Source of the DNA: Proteles cristata cristata
Taxonomy: Eukaryota; Chordata; Mammalia; Carnivora; Hyaenidae
Direction: 5' to 3'
Assembly (NCBI GenBank): GCA_017311185.1
Contig: JAESUZ010000338.1
Span: 885,158 to 949,157, forward strand
DNA length: 64,000 nt
A model generated the notes under the pieces. The model was not told the origin of the DNA. It searched no databases and saw only the letters and a list, made by a program, of their open reading frames with translations. Within the stretch, counting starts at the first letter, position 1. Each line of letters starts with the position of its first letter. A program made the translations under genes and the position numbers. Shown one piece after another: positions 11,047 through 22,845 of this stretch.

Positions 11047-11426
11047 TCCATGATGTTTTATAATTTCACATCTTTCCTTCTGGATCCTCACGTACCTATC
11101 TCACCCATTCCCCACCACCTTTAGTCTGGGAACCATTAGTCTGTTCTCTGTACCTGTGACTGGTTCTGTTTTGCTCATTTTGATTTTAGATTCCACATAT
11201 AAGTGAAATTATATCATATTTGTCCTTCTCTGATTTATTTCACTTAGTATCATACCCTCTAGATCCAACTATGTTGTCAAAAATGGCAAGGCTTAATTAT
11301 TTTTTATGGCCAAGTTATATTCCATTATATGTATTCCATCTATAATCCATTATATCTATATACATAGATGTATGTATATGTTTCTATATATATATGTTTT
11401 TAAATCTATGTATACTTTTTCTTTAT

Positions 11427-11880
11427 CTATTTCCCCATTAATGGACTCTTAGGTTGCTTCCAATCTTGGATATTGTAGAAAATGCTGCAATGAACATGGG
11501 GTTCCATATTCCCTTTGGAGTTAGTGTTTTCATTGATCTTTGGATACATACTCTGAAGTACAATTGCAGGACCATATGGAAGTTCTACTTTTAATTTCTG
11601 GGAGGAATCTCCAAGCTGTTTTCCATAGTGACTGCACAAATTTACATTCCCATCAGCAGTGCATGAGGCTTCCCTTTTTTCCCACATCCTTACTGACATT
11701 TATTATTTCCTATGGTTTTTTGTTTGTTCGTTTGTTTTTATAACGGCAACTCTGACAAGTATGAGGTGATATCTCATTGTGGTTTTGAAGTGCATTACCC
11801 TTATTAGTGATATTTAGCATCTTCCATGTGTTGAGTGGCCATCTGTATGCCTTCTTCGGAAAAATGTCTATTCAGTACTT
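11427..11880 (-). pseudogene. L1 ORF2 C-terminal relic
   Basis: Reading the minus strand, 11427-11699 stays open and contains [16 protein letters not shown] followed by [12 protein letters not shown]. This corresponds to the region after the reverse-transcriptase domain of L1 ORF2, near the Cys-rich C-terminus (family knowledge). Further 5' code up to about 11880 is in other frames and broken by a T-run. No function is expected. Confidence 0.85.
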
Positions 11881-12095
11881 CTGCCCATTGAATTTTTTTT
11901 TTTTTTTTTTTTTTGCTACTGAGTTGTATGAACTTTATATATATTTTGGATACTGTCTCCTGATCAGATATATTATTTGCAAGTGTTTTCTCCCATTTAG
12001 TAGTCATCTTTTTGTTTGGTTGATAGTTTCCTTCACTGTACAATACCTTTTGTTGTAGTTACTCTAATTTTTGTTTTTGCTGCTCATTCTGATTA

Positions 12096-12500
12096 GTGAG
12101 CTGATTCTAATTGAGTTATTTATGCCTTCTGAAGGATGAACACTTCTATTTTTAGAAAAGTGTCTTCTATAACCATATATATATATATACATATATATGT
12201 ACACACATACACACATACACACACATATACCTATATATTATAGCTGTATAATTTTGGAGTAATAAATCAATTTAGTGAACTAAACATATTGAAGATGATA
12301 TTTAATACCTTTTACATTGATTTTAAGGTAAAAAAATAAATTATTAAAAAAATAATAATTCTCCTCGCAGAGTTCTAAAGCTTTTTTTTTTTTTAAATCT
12401 CAAGATCCTATATTTTCTGAAATATGCTTAGATACACCAAAGGTCTTTTATTCATATGGATTATATATATTGACATCATAATAGATATTGAGAATCTTTA
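12096..12500. other. AT-rich unique DNA with microsatellite
   Basis: Contains the TA/CA microsatellite listed separately and poly-A/poly-T tracts. No gene seen. Confidence 0.6.
12173..12240. repeat. Compound (TA)n/(CA)n microsatellite
   Basis: Alternating purine-pyrimidine run: TA repeats, then tacacacata-type repeats, then TA again. Confidence 0.9.
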
Positions 12501-12513
12501 AAGTATTTAATTT

Positions 12514-12720
12514 GGGGCACCTGGGTGGCTCAGCCGGTTAAGCATCCGACTTTGGCTCAGGTCATGATCTCACAGTTTGTGCGTTCAAGCCCGCATTGAG
12601 CTCTGTGCTGACAGCTAGCTCAGAGCCTGGAGCCTGTTTCAGATTCTGTCTCTCTCGCTCTCTCTGACCCTCCCCTGCTCATGCGGCCTCTCTTTCTCAG
12701 AAAAAAAAAAATTAAAAAAA
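12514..12720 (+). mobile_element. Can-SINE, full length
   Basis: Head ggggcacctgggtggctcag, body with gctgacagctagctcagagc, A-tail to 12720. Flanks aagtatttaatt (before) and aaatatttaatt (after) are a near-perfect TSD. Confidence 0.95.
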
Positions 12721-12722
12721 TA

Positions 12723-13244
12723 AAATATTTAATTCAAGTACGTAACATTAACATAAATAGCAGTCATTGATGGAAATAGCTGCAATTTCTCTATTTCTAA
12801 AGATGTAATAAGAAATATGGTAGTACAGGACATCTTTGCAAATCTCTTCAATGTCTGCCTGAATAGGAGATAGCTGGATTCTCATGTCTCATTCCAAAAT
12901 CTGCTGCAGAAGGTTGTTTGCTTTAAGTGTACAAAGCTAGAAAATGATGACCTTCTAGTTCTCATGGAACCCCAGATGTCTTCCACTACAATTTCAGAAC
13001 TGCTGTCCTACAGCCACCATTTGGGAGAATTAGGCCAATGAGCAGGTTTTGTGAGGACACAGTCCTTTCACAAGAGATCTGCTCCTCTGACGGTAGTTGT
13101 CAGTCCCCCTGCCTAGGTGTCGCCATGGAAGAGGGGTGTGGGAAGCCTGGCACGGTCAGCGTCTTCTGACATGCATCTCAGATCCTGCATGAATTCGTCC
13201 TTATTTAGCCAAAAACAATGGCATTATTATGAGCTTTTGAAATC
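12723..13244. other. Unique sequence, nothing recognised
   Basis: About 520 bases without a recognisable repeat, ORF or motif. Confidence 0.6.
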
Positions 13245-13635
13245 TGCATTAGTTGGCTGGGAGTGAAAATATCACAGGCTGGGTGTTTTAAACAAGTGAA
13301 ATGTACTTTGTCACAGTTGCAGAGGCCGAAGGGTCAGGATCAAGGCATCATCAGCTCCAGGACCTCTCGAGCCCTCTCCTTGGCCTGCAAACACTGCCAT
13401 CTCGCATCGTCTCCCCATGGTCTTTCTCTGCCTTCTCACATTCCAGGCACCGCTTCGTGTGTTCAAGTCCGGTCACGTTATCAGGACACCGGCCAGACTT
13501 CATTAGGGCTACCCTGATCACCTAATTTTAACCTAACTGCCTCTTTGCAGGGCCTATTGATATAAATTCTGAGTTGCCAGAGACTAGGACTTGAACACAT
13601 GAATCTCTAGGTCACAGAGGGTACAATGTAGCCCA
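13245..13635 (-). repeat. MLT1-type LTR (ERVL-MaLR), antisense
   Basis: Plus-strand order: tatcacaggctgggtgtttt, gtcacagttgcagaggcc, atcaaggcatcatcagctcc, tctccttggcctgcaaacac, tatcaggacaccggccagac, ggactagg-type end with aggacttgaacacatgaat and gtagccca. This is the antisense layout of an MLT1 solo LTR, about 390 bp. No internal retroviral sequence follows. The frames at 13263-13525 lie inside it and are not genes. Confidence 0.85.
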
Positions 13636-15218
13636 TGACTTCACTTCAGCTTGATTCTCCAGATGAGCTTTCACATCTGCCTCCATTCCATTACACAGTG
13701 CTCTTCTTCGTTGAGGAATACAAAGGAAAGGAGGGCGAAGAGAAACAATTCTATATTCTTTTCCAGAAGAAATTGCAGTCTTCAAAACAGGCAATGCAAT
13801 GACGGCATTACTTTTGACAAGTGGAAGCTTAGCTTTTGATTAGAACTTGAGATAACAAAGCAGCAAATGTTCGGTAAGAAAATAATTCTACTTTCATAAA
13901 ATTTAGTGACTGATGCTGATAGGAATGCCTACAATGTATGTTGCATTCCTAAACAATTGCATTGGTAAAAAAAATTAAATTCATTTATTTTTTCATTAAA
14001 AATGTATTGGAATTCAGCTGGAAGTCTTTCTGAATTCTAAGTGCTGAGTGTATGTTCAAGTAAAATCAACGAGGTCCTTATCCAGTAGCGCTAATACAGG
14101 AGATGGTCCATAAAAATGTGTAAACAATGTTGTCATCAGAGCTATATAGATAGCAATGACCCCTGCATTGAGTTTTTTTTCCAGACATTTCAGTTAACAT
14201 AAGATTTGGCATATTTATACCTAATAGATTTTTATATATTTACGGCTGCTAGAAAGTTCAAGAAAATACAACTTATTATAAAATAATAAATGTGTGAAAT
14301 TTCTCACACTTTTAGGTGAATGTTGAAAGCAGCATAATTTTTTTTCTTTGAAAAGAGCATAAAGGAGGCCAAAAAGATAAGAGGTTACCAACTGGTAAAA
14401 TCTGTATTTTCAATTTAAAACTCCCTTTTGTAGAGAAATTGTCATGTTTGCACGGATACAAGTGTATAGATACAAGGACAAAATCAGGATGCACAATTAG
14501 ATTTGTTAATTTAAGTTAAAAAATGTATATTATGGTAACAGCGTCAATAATATGCTCCTTGAGGGAGAAAAACAACATTTGTATATTTAAATGTATGAAA
14601 CACACTAATGAAATGAAAGTATGAATTTGTATATTTTTAGTCTTTTATGATAGTAGACAGCTATACTTATTTTTTGTGTGTATCAGAAAAAAAATGTCAA
14701 ATACAAAGAATGAAGAATACTAATGAATTTATCCACAATACAGATTAGAAATACACATCTGCATATGCATTTTATTGACTCTAAAAAAGTAATTTTCATA
14801 ATATTACCAAATTTCCATTCCACATATTTAAAAATTAATCTGTCATCTCTTTGCATATGTTAATATTGCAGTAGCTGTTCCGAAGATATCTGCTGAAATC
14901 TTCTATGAGAATCACAATGATTGGAGAAGTATGAGTGGAAAGAAACGCTGTTAGGTCAAGGTGTATCTTTTCAATGTCATAACATTTGAAGACAGAAGGA
15001 AAAAGGTTATGGATCTCATTTAATTTGGGATCAATATGCTCAGGTGAGAAGTCCTGGGGAACTTTGACTGTGGGCCACCTAACTTGAAGGGAACTAAATT
15101 AGTTTGCCTCTATTTACCCCCTGCTGTAGGGAAACAATAACGTTTAACAAAAATGCCTCTCGGAAGTATTTAAAATAAATCTTAAAATCAAGATAGACTC
15201 AGTGTCATCATTTACAAT
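13636..15218. other. Unique AT-rich DNA, no gene seen
   Basis: About 1.6 kb with small frames only (13612-13794 -, 13651-13839 +, 14312-14494 -), none with recognisable features. No transposon identified. Confidence 0.55.
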
Positions 15219-15226
15219 TGGATTTA

Positions 15227-15458
15227 GGGGCCCCTAGGTGGCTCAGTCGCTTAAGCGTCTGACTTTGGTTCAGGTCATGATCTCATGGTTCATGGGTTCG
15301 AGTCCCACATCAGGCTCTGTGCTGACAGCTCAGAACCTAGAGCCTGTTTCAGATTCTGTGTCTCCCTCTCTCTCTGACCCTCCCCTGCTTACACTCTCTT
15401 TCTCAGAAAAAAAAATAAAACATTACAAAATTAAAAAGAAACAAAAAATAAATAAAAC
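15227..15458 (+). mobile_element. Can-SINE, full length
   Basis: Head ggggcccctaggtggctcag, tail cagaaaaaaaaataaaacatt with a long A-rich end. The exact core TSD tggattta is at 15219-15226 and 15459-15466. Confidence 0.95.
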
Positions 15459-15769
15459 TGGATTTATATTTTACAACAGTAATCTGCTTTCCATACAGAA
15501 TTTTTTGAGATATTAAGAAATTATTAGTATAGTAAATATTTAAGTTTAAAATGTCAACTGTGTAAGACAATATTTCACGTCTGTCTCCTATTGATTAGCC
15601 AGACTATCGGCAACAAATTATTTCAATACTTTAAGTTCAGTGTGTTTTCCATTTTTATTCAGGAAAACTGGAGGCCATCGTTTCTTCCTCACCTATGACA
15701 TAGGACTGTTTTGCAGATTGTTTTGGCTTCATAAAAGGTCCACCCACTGGACTAAAGTGAAAGCCATCT

Positions 15770-15921
15770 CCAAGGGGTGTCTGGGTATTGGATGTCCAAC
15801 TCGATTTTAGTTCAGGTCATGATCTCATGGTCAGGAGATGGATACCCAAGTTGGGCTCCATGCTGAGTGTGGAACGTGCTTGGGATTCTCTCCCTCTTTC
15901 CTTCTCTCTGTCCCTTCTCTG

Positions 15922-15963
<42 letters not shown>

Positions 15964-16011
15964 CTCTCTCTCTCTCTCTCTCTCTCAAAATAAATAAACA
16001 AACATTTTTAA
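15770..16011 (+). mobile_element. Can-SINE, divergent, with (CA)n/(CT)n core
   Basis: Head remnant ggggtgtctgggtattgg, then ggtcaggagatggatacccaag, gggattctctccc, a (CA)n(CT)n microsatellite at about 15935-15986, and tail aaaataaataaacaaacat. Older type than its downstream neighbour. Confidence 0.92.
15935..15986. repeat. (CA)13(CT)13-type microsatellite
   Basis: Uninterrupted CA run followed directly by a CT run in the pyrimidine domain of the SINE. It explains the His/Thr- and Ser/Leu-repeat open frames here. Confidence 0.95.
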
Positions 16012-16023
16012 AAAGCCATCTTC

Positions 16024-16234
16024 TGGGGTGCCTAGATAGCTCAGTTGTTTAAGCGTCCGACTTTGGCCCAATCACAACTTTGGTTTGTCATTTTGAGCCC
16101 CATGTCGGGCACTGGGCTAACAGCTCAGGACCTGGAGCCCAGTTCTGATTCTGTGACTCCATCTCTCTCTCTGTCCCTCCCCCAGTCATCTCTGTCTCTC
16201 TCTCTCAAAAAATAAACATTTTAAAAAATTTTAA
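16024..16234 (+). mobile_element. Can-SINE, second insertion at the same site
   Basis: Head ggggtgcctagatagctcag, A-tail ataaacattttaaaaaattt. The 12-bp TSD aaagccatcttc is at 16012-16023 and 16235-16246; its upstream copy is the downstream TSD of the preceding SINE. Confidence 0.94.
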
Positions 16235-16246
16235 AAAGCCATCTTC

Positions 16247-17433
16247 AAATGTGCAAGTGTATTTGAGAATCCATTCTAGCTGATGCAATGATGATTACTT
16301 TAACATACATCAACAGAGATACTAGCAGGTGTGATGATAATGTGTGTGTGAGGGGATGGGGGTGGAAGCAGGCTGTTAGTCATAAAAGCAAATTGGCCAT
16401 CTTGTTTGGGCATTCTTACACCGTAAACATAAGCACAGCTTCACACTGAAGCATGCTATGACTTCATGTCAAAGGCTAACCTGAAATCAAAGTTTCTTTT
16501 GCGTAGAGAGGAGACACTCAAGCAAGGACGTGTGCATTCTAAGATGGAGACGGAGTAAGAAAGTGATATGGAAACCACATGATCTAAATTTCATGATCTA
16601 AAAAAAAAATCTATAATGTTGGGTTTGGAATTTGCATTGATCAATGAATTAATTTATGAAAGCCTTTTCTTTAAAAGCACAGCCAGAAGACACATGTCAT
16701 TATTATAAGAGCCTTAGGGAGGAAAGTGGCCACTCAAACATTGGATGATTATGGGAGCAAATGATGCTCTGTTTTTCAGTCTAGAGTTGGTGTTAGGACA
16801 GATCCACTTTTAACACTTTCTCCAAGAGCTCTTCCCAGGTAAACCTTAAAATCATGGCAATAATGATGTAGGCAGCTACTCTGGGGGGTGGAAGAGGAAA
16901 TGAACTAAATGGCCCAGCTTTTTAAGAGAGTAATTTAATTAGTTATCATAATTACTAGACCATATTCTACCATTTCTTTAAACCAAGTTCATGTTCATGT
17001 GGGTCCTTCTTCAGAAACTATATAAAGAGGACTAGAGTGGGCACTTCTGGCTAGTAAAAGGAATAATATGGAAAAGAAAATACTCCATTAAATTTCAAGT
17101 TATAGATTCCTGTTGTTATTAATATTACCATAACTTGGAAGTATTCCTATTATTATCCTGTCACCACTTTTATCTTTTGTATCATTTTTCCTGGGGACAG
17201 AGTCATCAAGACCTAAATAATCATACCATTGGCAGAAATAACCAAGGGACTAGGAAGGTATAGTTTTTAGAGAACACTGTCCAAAATACTTGAGGTCAAC
17301 AAATGAGGATGCTGGGAGTCATAGTGTACCTTGTAGAATTAAAACATCTACCTTCTCTTCAATTCCAGATTTGTGTGATCCAAAATAACATTTTCCAAGA
17401 GTTTAATTCCTGGGATGACTTATGAGTCTTAGA
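16247..17433. other. Unique sequence, no gene seen
   Basis: About 1.2 kb without a recognisable repeat or ORF over 60 codons. Confidence 0.6.
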
Positions 17434-17628
17434 GGGGCACCTGGGTGGCTTAGTCATTGAGCATCCGAGTACTGAGTTCACCTCAGATCATGATCACAGG
17501 GTCTTGGGATCAAGCCCCATGTAGTGCTCCATGCTGAGTGTGGAGCCTGCTTAAGATTCCCTCTGCCCTTGCCCCCCATCTTCACTCTTGTGTGTGCTCT
17601 CTCTCTCTCAAAAAAAAATTATAAAAAG
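17434..17628 (+). mobile_element. Can-SINE, old copy
   Basis: ggggcacctgggtggcttag, gagcatccgag, gatcaagccccatgtag, and a shortened body ending ctctctctcaaaaaaaaatt. No clear TSD. Confidence 0.92.
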
Positions 17629-17780
17629 AATCTCTGATACAAGAATGGTATGGAGGCATATGCTTATGTTTGCAAATCTATCCTTTGTTGAGGCTGACAC
17701 TGAAGGAAAAATAAAAATCACATAACATAGGTTAGAGAATGTTCGTAGGAATAGGACTGACATACAAACTGAAAACGTCA

Positions 17781-17980
17781 TTTTTTTTCATTTTTTATTT
17801 TATAGAGAGACAGAGTGTGACCAGGGGAGAAGTGGAGAGAGAAAGGGAGAGAATCCTGAGCTCTATGCTCCATGCTCAGCACAGATCTGAACACAGGGCT
17901 CAATCCCATGACCCTGGGATCATGACCTGAGCCAAAAGCAAGAGTCAGACACTCAACCGACTGAGCCACTCAGGTGCCCA
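17781..17980 (-). mobile_element. Can-SINE
   Basis: T-rich start, tatagagagacagagtgtga, gatcatgacctgagcc, and end gagccactcaggtgccc. Flanks gaaaacgtca and ggaaacatta look like a decayed TSD. Confidence 0.92.
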
Positions 17981-17989
17981 GGAAACATT

Positions 17990-18600
17990 ATTGTTATTAA
18001 AGCAAACACATCATGCAAACTGGTAGTTTTGAAAAATCCTAACACACATTGTCCCCATAGAAATAAGGACATGCATTGTGGACAGTTTTTCTTACCACCC
18101 TCCACATGCTAACTTCAGCTATAGTATATTAGTTTATAATAATTTAAAAATATTCATAAATTGGTCCTTTATGAGGCTTCCTTCTGTTATGAGTAACATG
18201 AACAGTGAAAGAAATTTGAACCCCCTAGCTAAGGCTACATTTGGAAAGGATAAAACATCTGTTTTGTTTCTTTTCATTTACAAGAATCTTGACTGAAACA
18301 AGAAATGCCTGTCCAGTTCAGATAACTATAATGATACCTGGATGAGATACTTTCCGTGCAGTTTCATGAAGATAACAGGTGTATGTGTCTGTATGTTTGT
18401 GTGTGTTAAAATAATTATTGGATGCTGTCTCTGGAGTGAGAACTATAATTATTTTATCACAGTCAATCTGAGGAATTTACACACACACATATACATGTAT
18501 AAATGCACATATATATACAATTAAATTCTCACATATTTTTATTAAGCTTATGCAAAAAGTTTTGTGCGAATATGAAAAAATCTGCTACAAATGTTTGTGT
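17990..18600. other. Unique AT-rich sequence
   Basis: Nothing recognised except a short ACAC/TATA tract near 18480-18520. Confidence 0.55.
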
Positions 18601-19320
18601 ACAGTGTATTTTTTAAACACAGCCTCCTCTTCTCCAAGATAAATATCCATGAGTGATATCACTGGGTCAAAATCTGGAAAGAGTCCAAATGCCCTTCATC
18701 AGGGGAAAGGATAAACAAAAAATACGGTACATTTATGCAAGGAGAAGCTACTTCACAAGCAAAAGAATTCACTGTTGATGCAAGCTGCAACTTGCATGAA
18801 TCTCAAAAACTGGGTGAATAAGCCAGTTTCAAAAAAAAAAAAAGTTATACATATATAAGATTTCATTTACAGGATTTGCTTGAAAAGACAACCTATCATG
18901 AACATACCAGGTAAGTGACTGCAAGGAGTGAGGGTTTTGTGAAGGTTGTTATACAAAAGCATAGAAAGAGGGAGCTTTTTGTGGGGCACCTGGGTGGCTC
19001 AGTCGGTTATGTGTCTGACTTCAGTTCAGGTCATGATCTCACAGTTTCTGAGTTCGAGCCCCACTTTGGGCTCCACTGACAGCTCAGAGCCTAGAACCTG
19101 CTTCTGATTCTGTGTTTCCCCCTCTCTCTGCCTCTCTCCCGCTCACACGCTGTCCCACTTTCTCTCTCTCAAGAATAAACTTTAACAAAATGAGGGCGGT
19201 TTTGGGGTTACTTCACTGTCTCCTGATGGGGGTGGTAGTTACATGAGTCAAGGCATGCCTTAACCATTTATAAAATCTGTAACAAAAATCCCATGACAAT
19301 GTATGATTTTTTAATTAAAG
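18600..19320 (+). repeat. Old L1 3'-end remnant split by a SINE
   Basis: tccaaatgcccttcatcagg, ggataaacaaaaaatacgg, gaatctcaaaaactgggtga and aagatttcatttacaggatt follow the sense order of an ancient L1 3' region. It continues after the SINE with ggggtggtagttacatgagt and ends AT-rich at about 19320. Confidence 0.6.
18983..19190 (+). mobile_element. Can-SINE nested in an old L1 remnant
   Basis: Head ggggcacctgggtggctcag, tail caagaataaactttaac. Flanks gagggagctttttg and gagggcggttttgg suggest a decayed TSD. Confidence 0.94.
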
Positions 19321-20172
19321 AGAATTAAAATCTGGTGTCCACTTGTGGACGTGTAATTAGGACAGGCCAGGAAGCTCTTCTCTTTGTTCATGTTTGACGG
19401 ATCCGTTCTGTGCTGCACTGTCTTTATTCAGTGCCAGTGAACGCTGAAGTTCTATTTGCTTAGTAGAACCTTTTTAATGTCTACAAGAAATTCTTAGCAT
19501 CTTTATGTGATTAAAAAGGCCTTAAAATGAAATTCCTAGTCTTGGGAATGTGAGCGGCACAATACAGTCACTCTAGGGATAGCTTTAGGTACTTACATCT
19601 CTATTTAGATTGAGGGGGAAAGAGATACCTTGTTTTCTTCTCTCCATGTGACTAGAGGGACTTTAGGTTTATTTTTTTTTAACTTGTTGTTTGACTTTGC
19701 CATAGATCAACCATTTTCTCACATGGATTCCCCCTGACTTTACTGCATTAATATGTAAGCATGCTTACATCTTTCCTGTCTTTAGGAAGGTAAAGCTTCC
19801 TCCACTCTCTTTCCCCTTAGCTTTGGTCCTTTCCTTGCAGCCTGTGACATTGAATGTGATGTTATTTTTCACCCCCTGTTCTCGTAGCACTCTGGTACAA
19901 TCTAGCCTCCCTTAAAATTTAGTGAAGATTGTTGTTTTTTGGTTAAGAAACAAAAGTCCTATTTTTGTCTCATCTAAGTTAACCTCTTTGAAGCATTCTG
20001 TGCTATGAACTATCCTTTCTTGTGTTCCTCCACCCTGCTGGCTTTCCTATGTTTCCAGTGGCCTCAGAGTCAGATTGTAGGATTAAGAGAAGTGAAAGCA
20101 ATTTAACCTAGTCTTTAAGAAGCCATATATATGTAGGGATCAATAGGAGCACTAAACACTTTGATCTGAGTT
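19321..20172. other. Unique sequence, nothing recognised
   Basis: About 850 bases of non-repetitive sequence without an ORF of note. Confidence 0.6.
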
Positions 20173-20185
20173 AAGAATGGGGGAG

Positions 20186-20406
20186 GGGCACCTGAGTGGC
20201 TCAGTGGGTTAAGTGTCTGACTTCAGTTCAGGTCATGATCTCATGGTTCGTGGACTGGAGCCCCGTGTCAGGCTTTATGCTGACTGCCAGCTCAGAGCCT
20301 GGAGCCTGTTTCAGATTCTGTATCTCCCTCTCTCTCTGACCCTCCCCTGCTCACGCTGTTTCTCTCTCTCTCTCAGAAATAAATAAAACATTAAAAATTA
20401 AAAAAA
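20186..20406 (+). mobile_element. Can-SINE, full length, 13-bp TSD
   Basis: Head gggcacctgagtggctcag, tail cagaaataaataaaacatt. The exact TSD aagaatgggggag is at 20173-20185 and 20407-20419. Confidence 0.96.
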
Positions 20407-20419
20407 AAGAATGGGGGAG

Positions 20420-22150
20420 CCAGTGTATTGGATAGGTCAGCTGTGGAAAAAAGAGGCACAAATCACCATTATCCCTTATCATTCAGCCTTAGTCTCCAAA
20501 TAAGGAATGTGGTCAAGGCATTCTTCTTGGAGATGCATGTGCTCAAAATGTGGATGTGGTCAGTAACTCCTCCTGGTCCACCGTCTGACTTCACTGGTTC
20601 CTCATCAAAGAGGCTTTTGTCAAATACACTCTCCGAACAACCAGCACACTAGCTGAGAGTTGAGAGCTGTGACCAGAGTTCATCATCTCGTTCCTGTCTT
20701 CTCCAGGAGTAGTCATTGGGAACATGACACTGTTTTCAGTTCATAAGGAAGATTGGTATTGGCTCAGTTTATTTTCTCCTTTTCACTGTGATAACTGGGG
20801 GATGAAGAGACCACTCTGGAAAATTGAAACATCCACAGAGCAGCATTTGGTCTCGTTAAGATTGGCTGCAAGGGCATTCGCTACGTCAGGGCTTGCGAGA
20901 AGCAAGGGCAGTCATTCTTCAGTCTGTGTGTTAGTCCCAGGCCTGCACTTTTTCCGAGCTTTCTTAGGTCTCTCAGCTTCCCATATTCTAGTGCATTACT
21001 CAGAAGGGGAATGAGCTAAGATCCACAGAAATGAGCCACAACCCAGGCGTGCTGGAATGGGTCTTAGGTATGAATATTTAGGGAGACAGCAGACAAGAAT
21101 CAGTCTCAAATGCCTGTCAGGAGGTCACTCTTCCCCCAAGCCACTGCTCTGCTCAGTGACTCCAATGCCCTCAGGTTAAAGAGATATGGGTAAAGGTCAA
21201 AGTCAAGACTGAGGCTTGATGTTCGGAAGGATCTGGTCACAGAAAAGATGGGAATGATATCAAGGAGAATTTACGTCCATTTTCCAACGAAAATTGAAAG
21301 TCTAAATGCAGGATAACAGGGAGAGAGAGACACAGCTCATACAAAATATGCAAAATGCAGGTGAGAAGTCAAATCTGGGAAGAAAAAGGCATAATTTAAG
21401 AAATAGAGAAGCTGCTTTCCCAGTCGTGATTTATTTCACAGACAAAATGGATTTGGTATGTATTCAGTACATCATGTTGTTCAAATACAAACTGATAAAA
21501 TAATATGTTGAAATAAGATTGTAGAGGTATGAAAACTAGATGAGAGCCAACTAATGCCATTAAAGCACTAACAAAGAATTTACAAGAGAGGGACAATGTA
21601 TAATGTGTTTAAAATAAAACTAATGGGATGGAAGAAATGACTGATATATGATCATATTAAAATCAAGGAATAAAAGTCAATAAGATTATAGCCATGAGAG
21701 GTAACATGGAGCCATTAGAGGTATAAATGGAGGACAGGAAAGACACTCCAACTTTTCCTGAAGGGGAGCAGCCCCCAAAATTGGTCTCAAAAATCTAGAA
21801 CACGAAGTCTATCAATGAAATAAGTGGCAACTGGTAATAATTGCTATAGACCACTGACCTTGAGGCATGTTACTTTAAAGATACACACAATGAGAAAGAC
21901 AATTTAAGCATCTCAAATGAAAAGCAGCTTGTAACAACTGGCCTATATATATAATTTAGGAATATAAATACACACAATGAAACGAAATAAAAGAAAAAGC
22001 AATGAGATCATGAACTCGGAATTCACGGAGAAGTAAGGGGCTAGAATGGTGAATGGGAAGATTAGATTCATGTTATTTTCCAAGACTCAAGCTTTGTTTC
22101 AGATGATGGATTTATAGGCGCTTCATACATAATTATGGTTATTGCTATTG
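20420..22150. other. Unique DNA, no gene seen
   Basis: Several small frames (20428-20652, 20724-21014, 21306-21503 on +; 21396-21596 on -) lack any recognisable domain. No transposon identified in 1.7 kb. Confidence 0.5.
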
Positions 22151-22154
22151 CCAT

Positions 22155-22310
22155 TATACTTTTAAATTGAGGTGTGACATAACGCAAAGAAGTCCACTAA
22201 AATCTGAAACTTGAAAACATTTTATATTCCCCGCAAGGAGCCACCCCTCCAATCAGAAAAAGAACATGGCCAGCCTCAGAGAAGGTTCCTTTGGTCCTGA
22301 AAGTATTTTC
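22155..22310 (-). repeat. Old L1M 3'UTR fragment (probable)
   Basis: ttttaaattgaggtgtgaca, caaagaagtccactaaaatc, gagccacccctccaatcaga and ctcagagaaggttccttt match the antisense order of an L1ME/L1MC-type 3'UTR. Degenerate. Confidence 0.55.
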
Positions 22311-22845
22311 CTCTGCTGCGTTAGGCAGAAAGAAGGACTGAAGCTAAATCCAGCCTGGCATTAAACCGGGTCAAACAGCTGTTGCCTAGTTTAGACGGAG
22401 TCCACGCTGGACTTGTTCCTGTTTCGAGGGTGCGGCTCTCTTGGTCTGGCTCTTCAGGCCTCTCCCCACGATGCTTCCAATCTGGCAAGTGTCTTACGCA
22501 GGAGACTAGGGTGCATTTGATGCAGGCTCCTCCTTCCAAGGAGGCTTTTCTCCTGAGCATCAGGAGCTGGTTTTATCTAACTGTCTGGCCGATGGGGGTC
22601 TGGCTTTTCCTGGCAGATCTCCGTCCCCTGGGGTCTGAAAATTCTAATTCACAGAGATTACGAGTTTACTACTTTTATGCAGCCTTATGTCACAGCAGGT
22701 TCAAAATCCGGCAGCTAGTATTGATTTGCTGGAACTTCGACACTCGAAAGGCACTTCGCTTCTTACATCTCCCATCTGCCCCAGCGCTCATCAAAAGCTT
22801 CTTTAATTTCTTTCCTCTGTCGATTCTATCTGCCTAGGCTAGTGG
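22311..22845. other. GC-richer unique segment with the longest ORF
   Basis: Contains the longest open frame of the window (22382-22837, +, 151 codons) and an overlapping antisense frame (22321-22560). The plus-strand frame shows no signal peptide, repeat or domain I recognise. It starts at an ATG with no upstream support. I treat it as unproven and probably a chance frame in a segment that happens to be less AT-rich. Confidence 0.3.

Larger units (their letters stand above)
10645..12095 (-). mobile_element. L1 3' end (3'UTR plus ORF2 C-terminus), 5'-truncated
   Basis: The plus strand carries antisense 3'UTR (ggcaggcaatattgtattag, tataaagtgatcaccctg, ggaaccattagtctgttctc, ttccacatataagtgaaatt) and then antisense ORF2 (ttaggttgcttccaatcttg, atgctgcaatgaacatgggg, gaggtgatatctcattgtgg, tggccatctgtatgccttct). 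A SINE interrupts the 3'UTR at 10831-11046. This is an old copy with many substitutions. Confidence 0.93.
15760..16246 (+). repeat. Two SINEs in series with three TSD copies
   Basis: The word aaagccatct occurs at 15760-15769, 16012-16021 and 16235-16244, bracketing first one SINE and then the next. The second SINE therefore landed in the 3' TSD of the first. Confidence 0.9.

Noticed and set aside
10687..11091. 134-codon minus-strand ORF
   Set aside because: It runs through L1 3'UTR and a nested SINE. It is a chance frame of repeat DNA.
13263..13525. Plus-strand frames with protein-like text
   Set aside because: They lie wholly inside an MLT1-type LTR.
15788..16052. Ser/Leu/His/Thr-repeat open frames
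   Set aside because: They are translations of CT and CA tracts in a SINE. Similar frames at 2138-2369, 6414-6663, 26373-26684 and 30548-30808 have the same origin.
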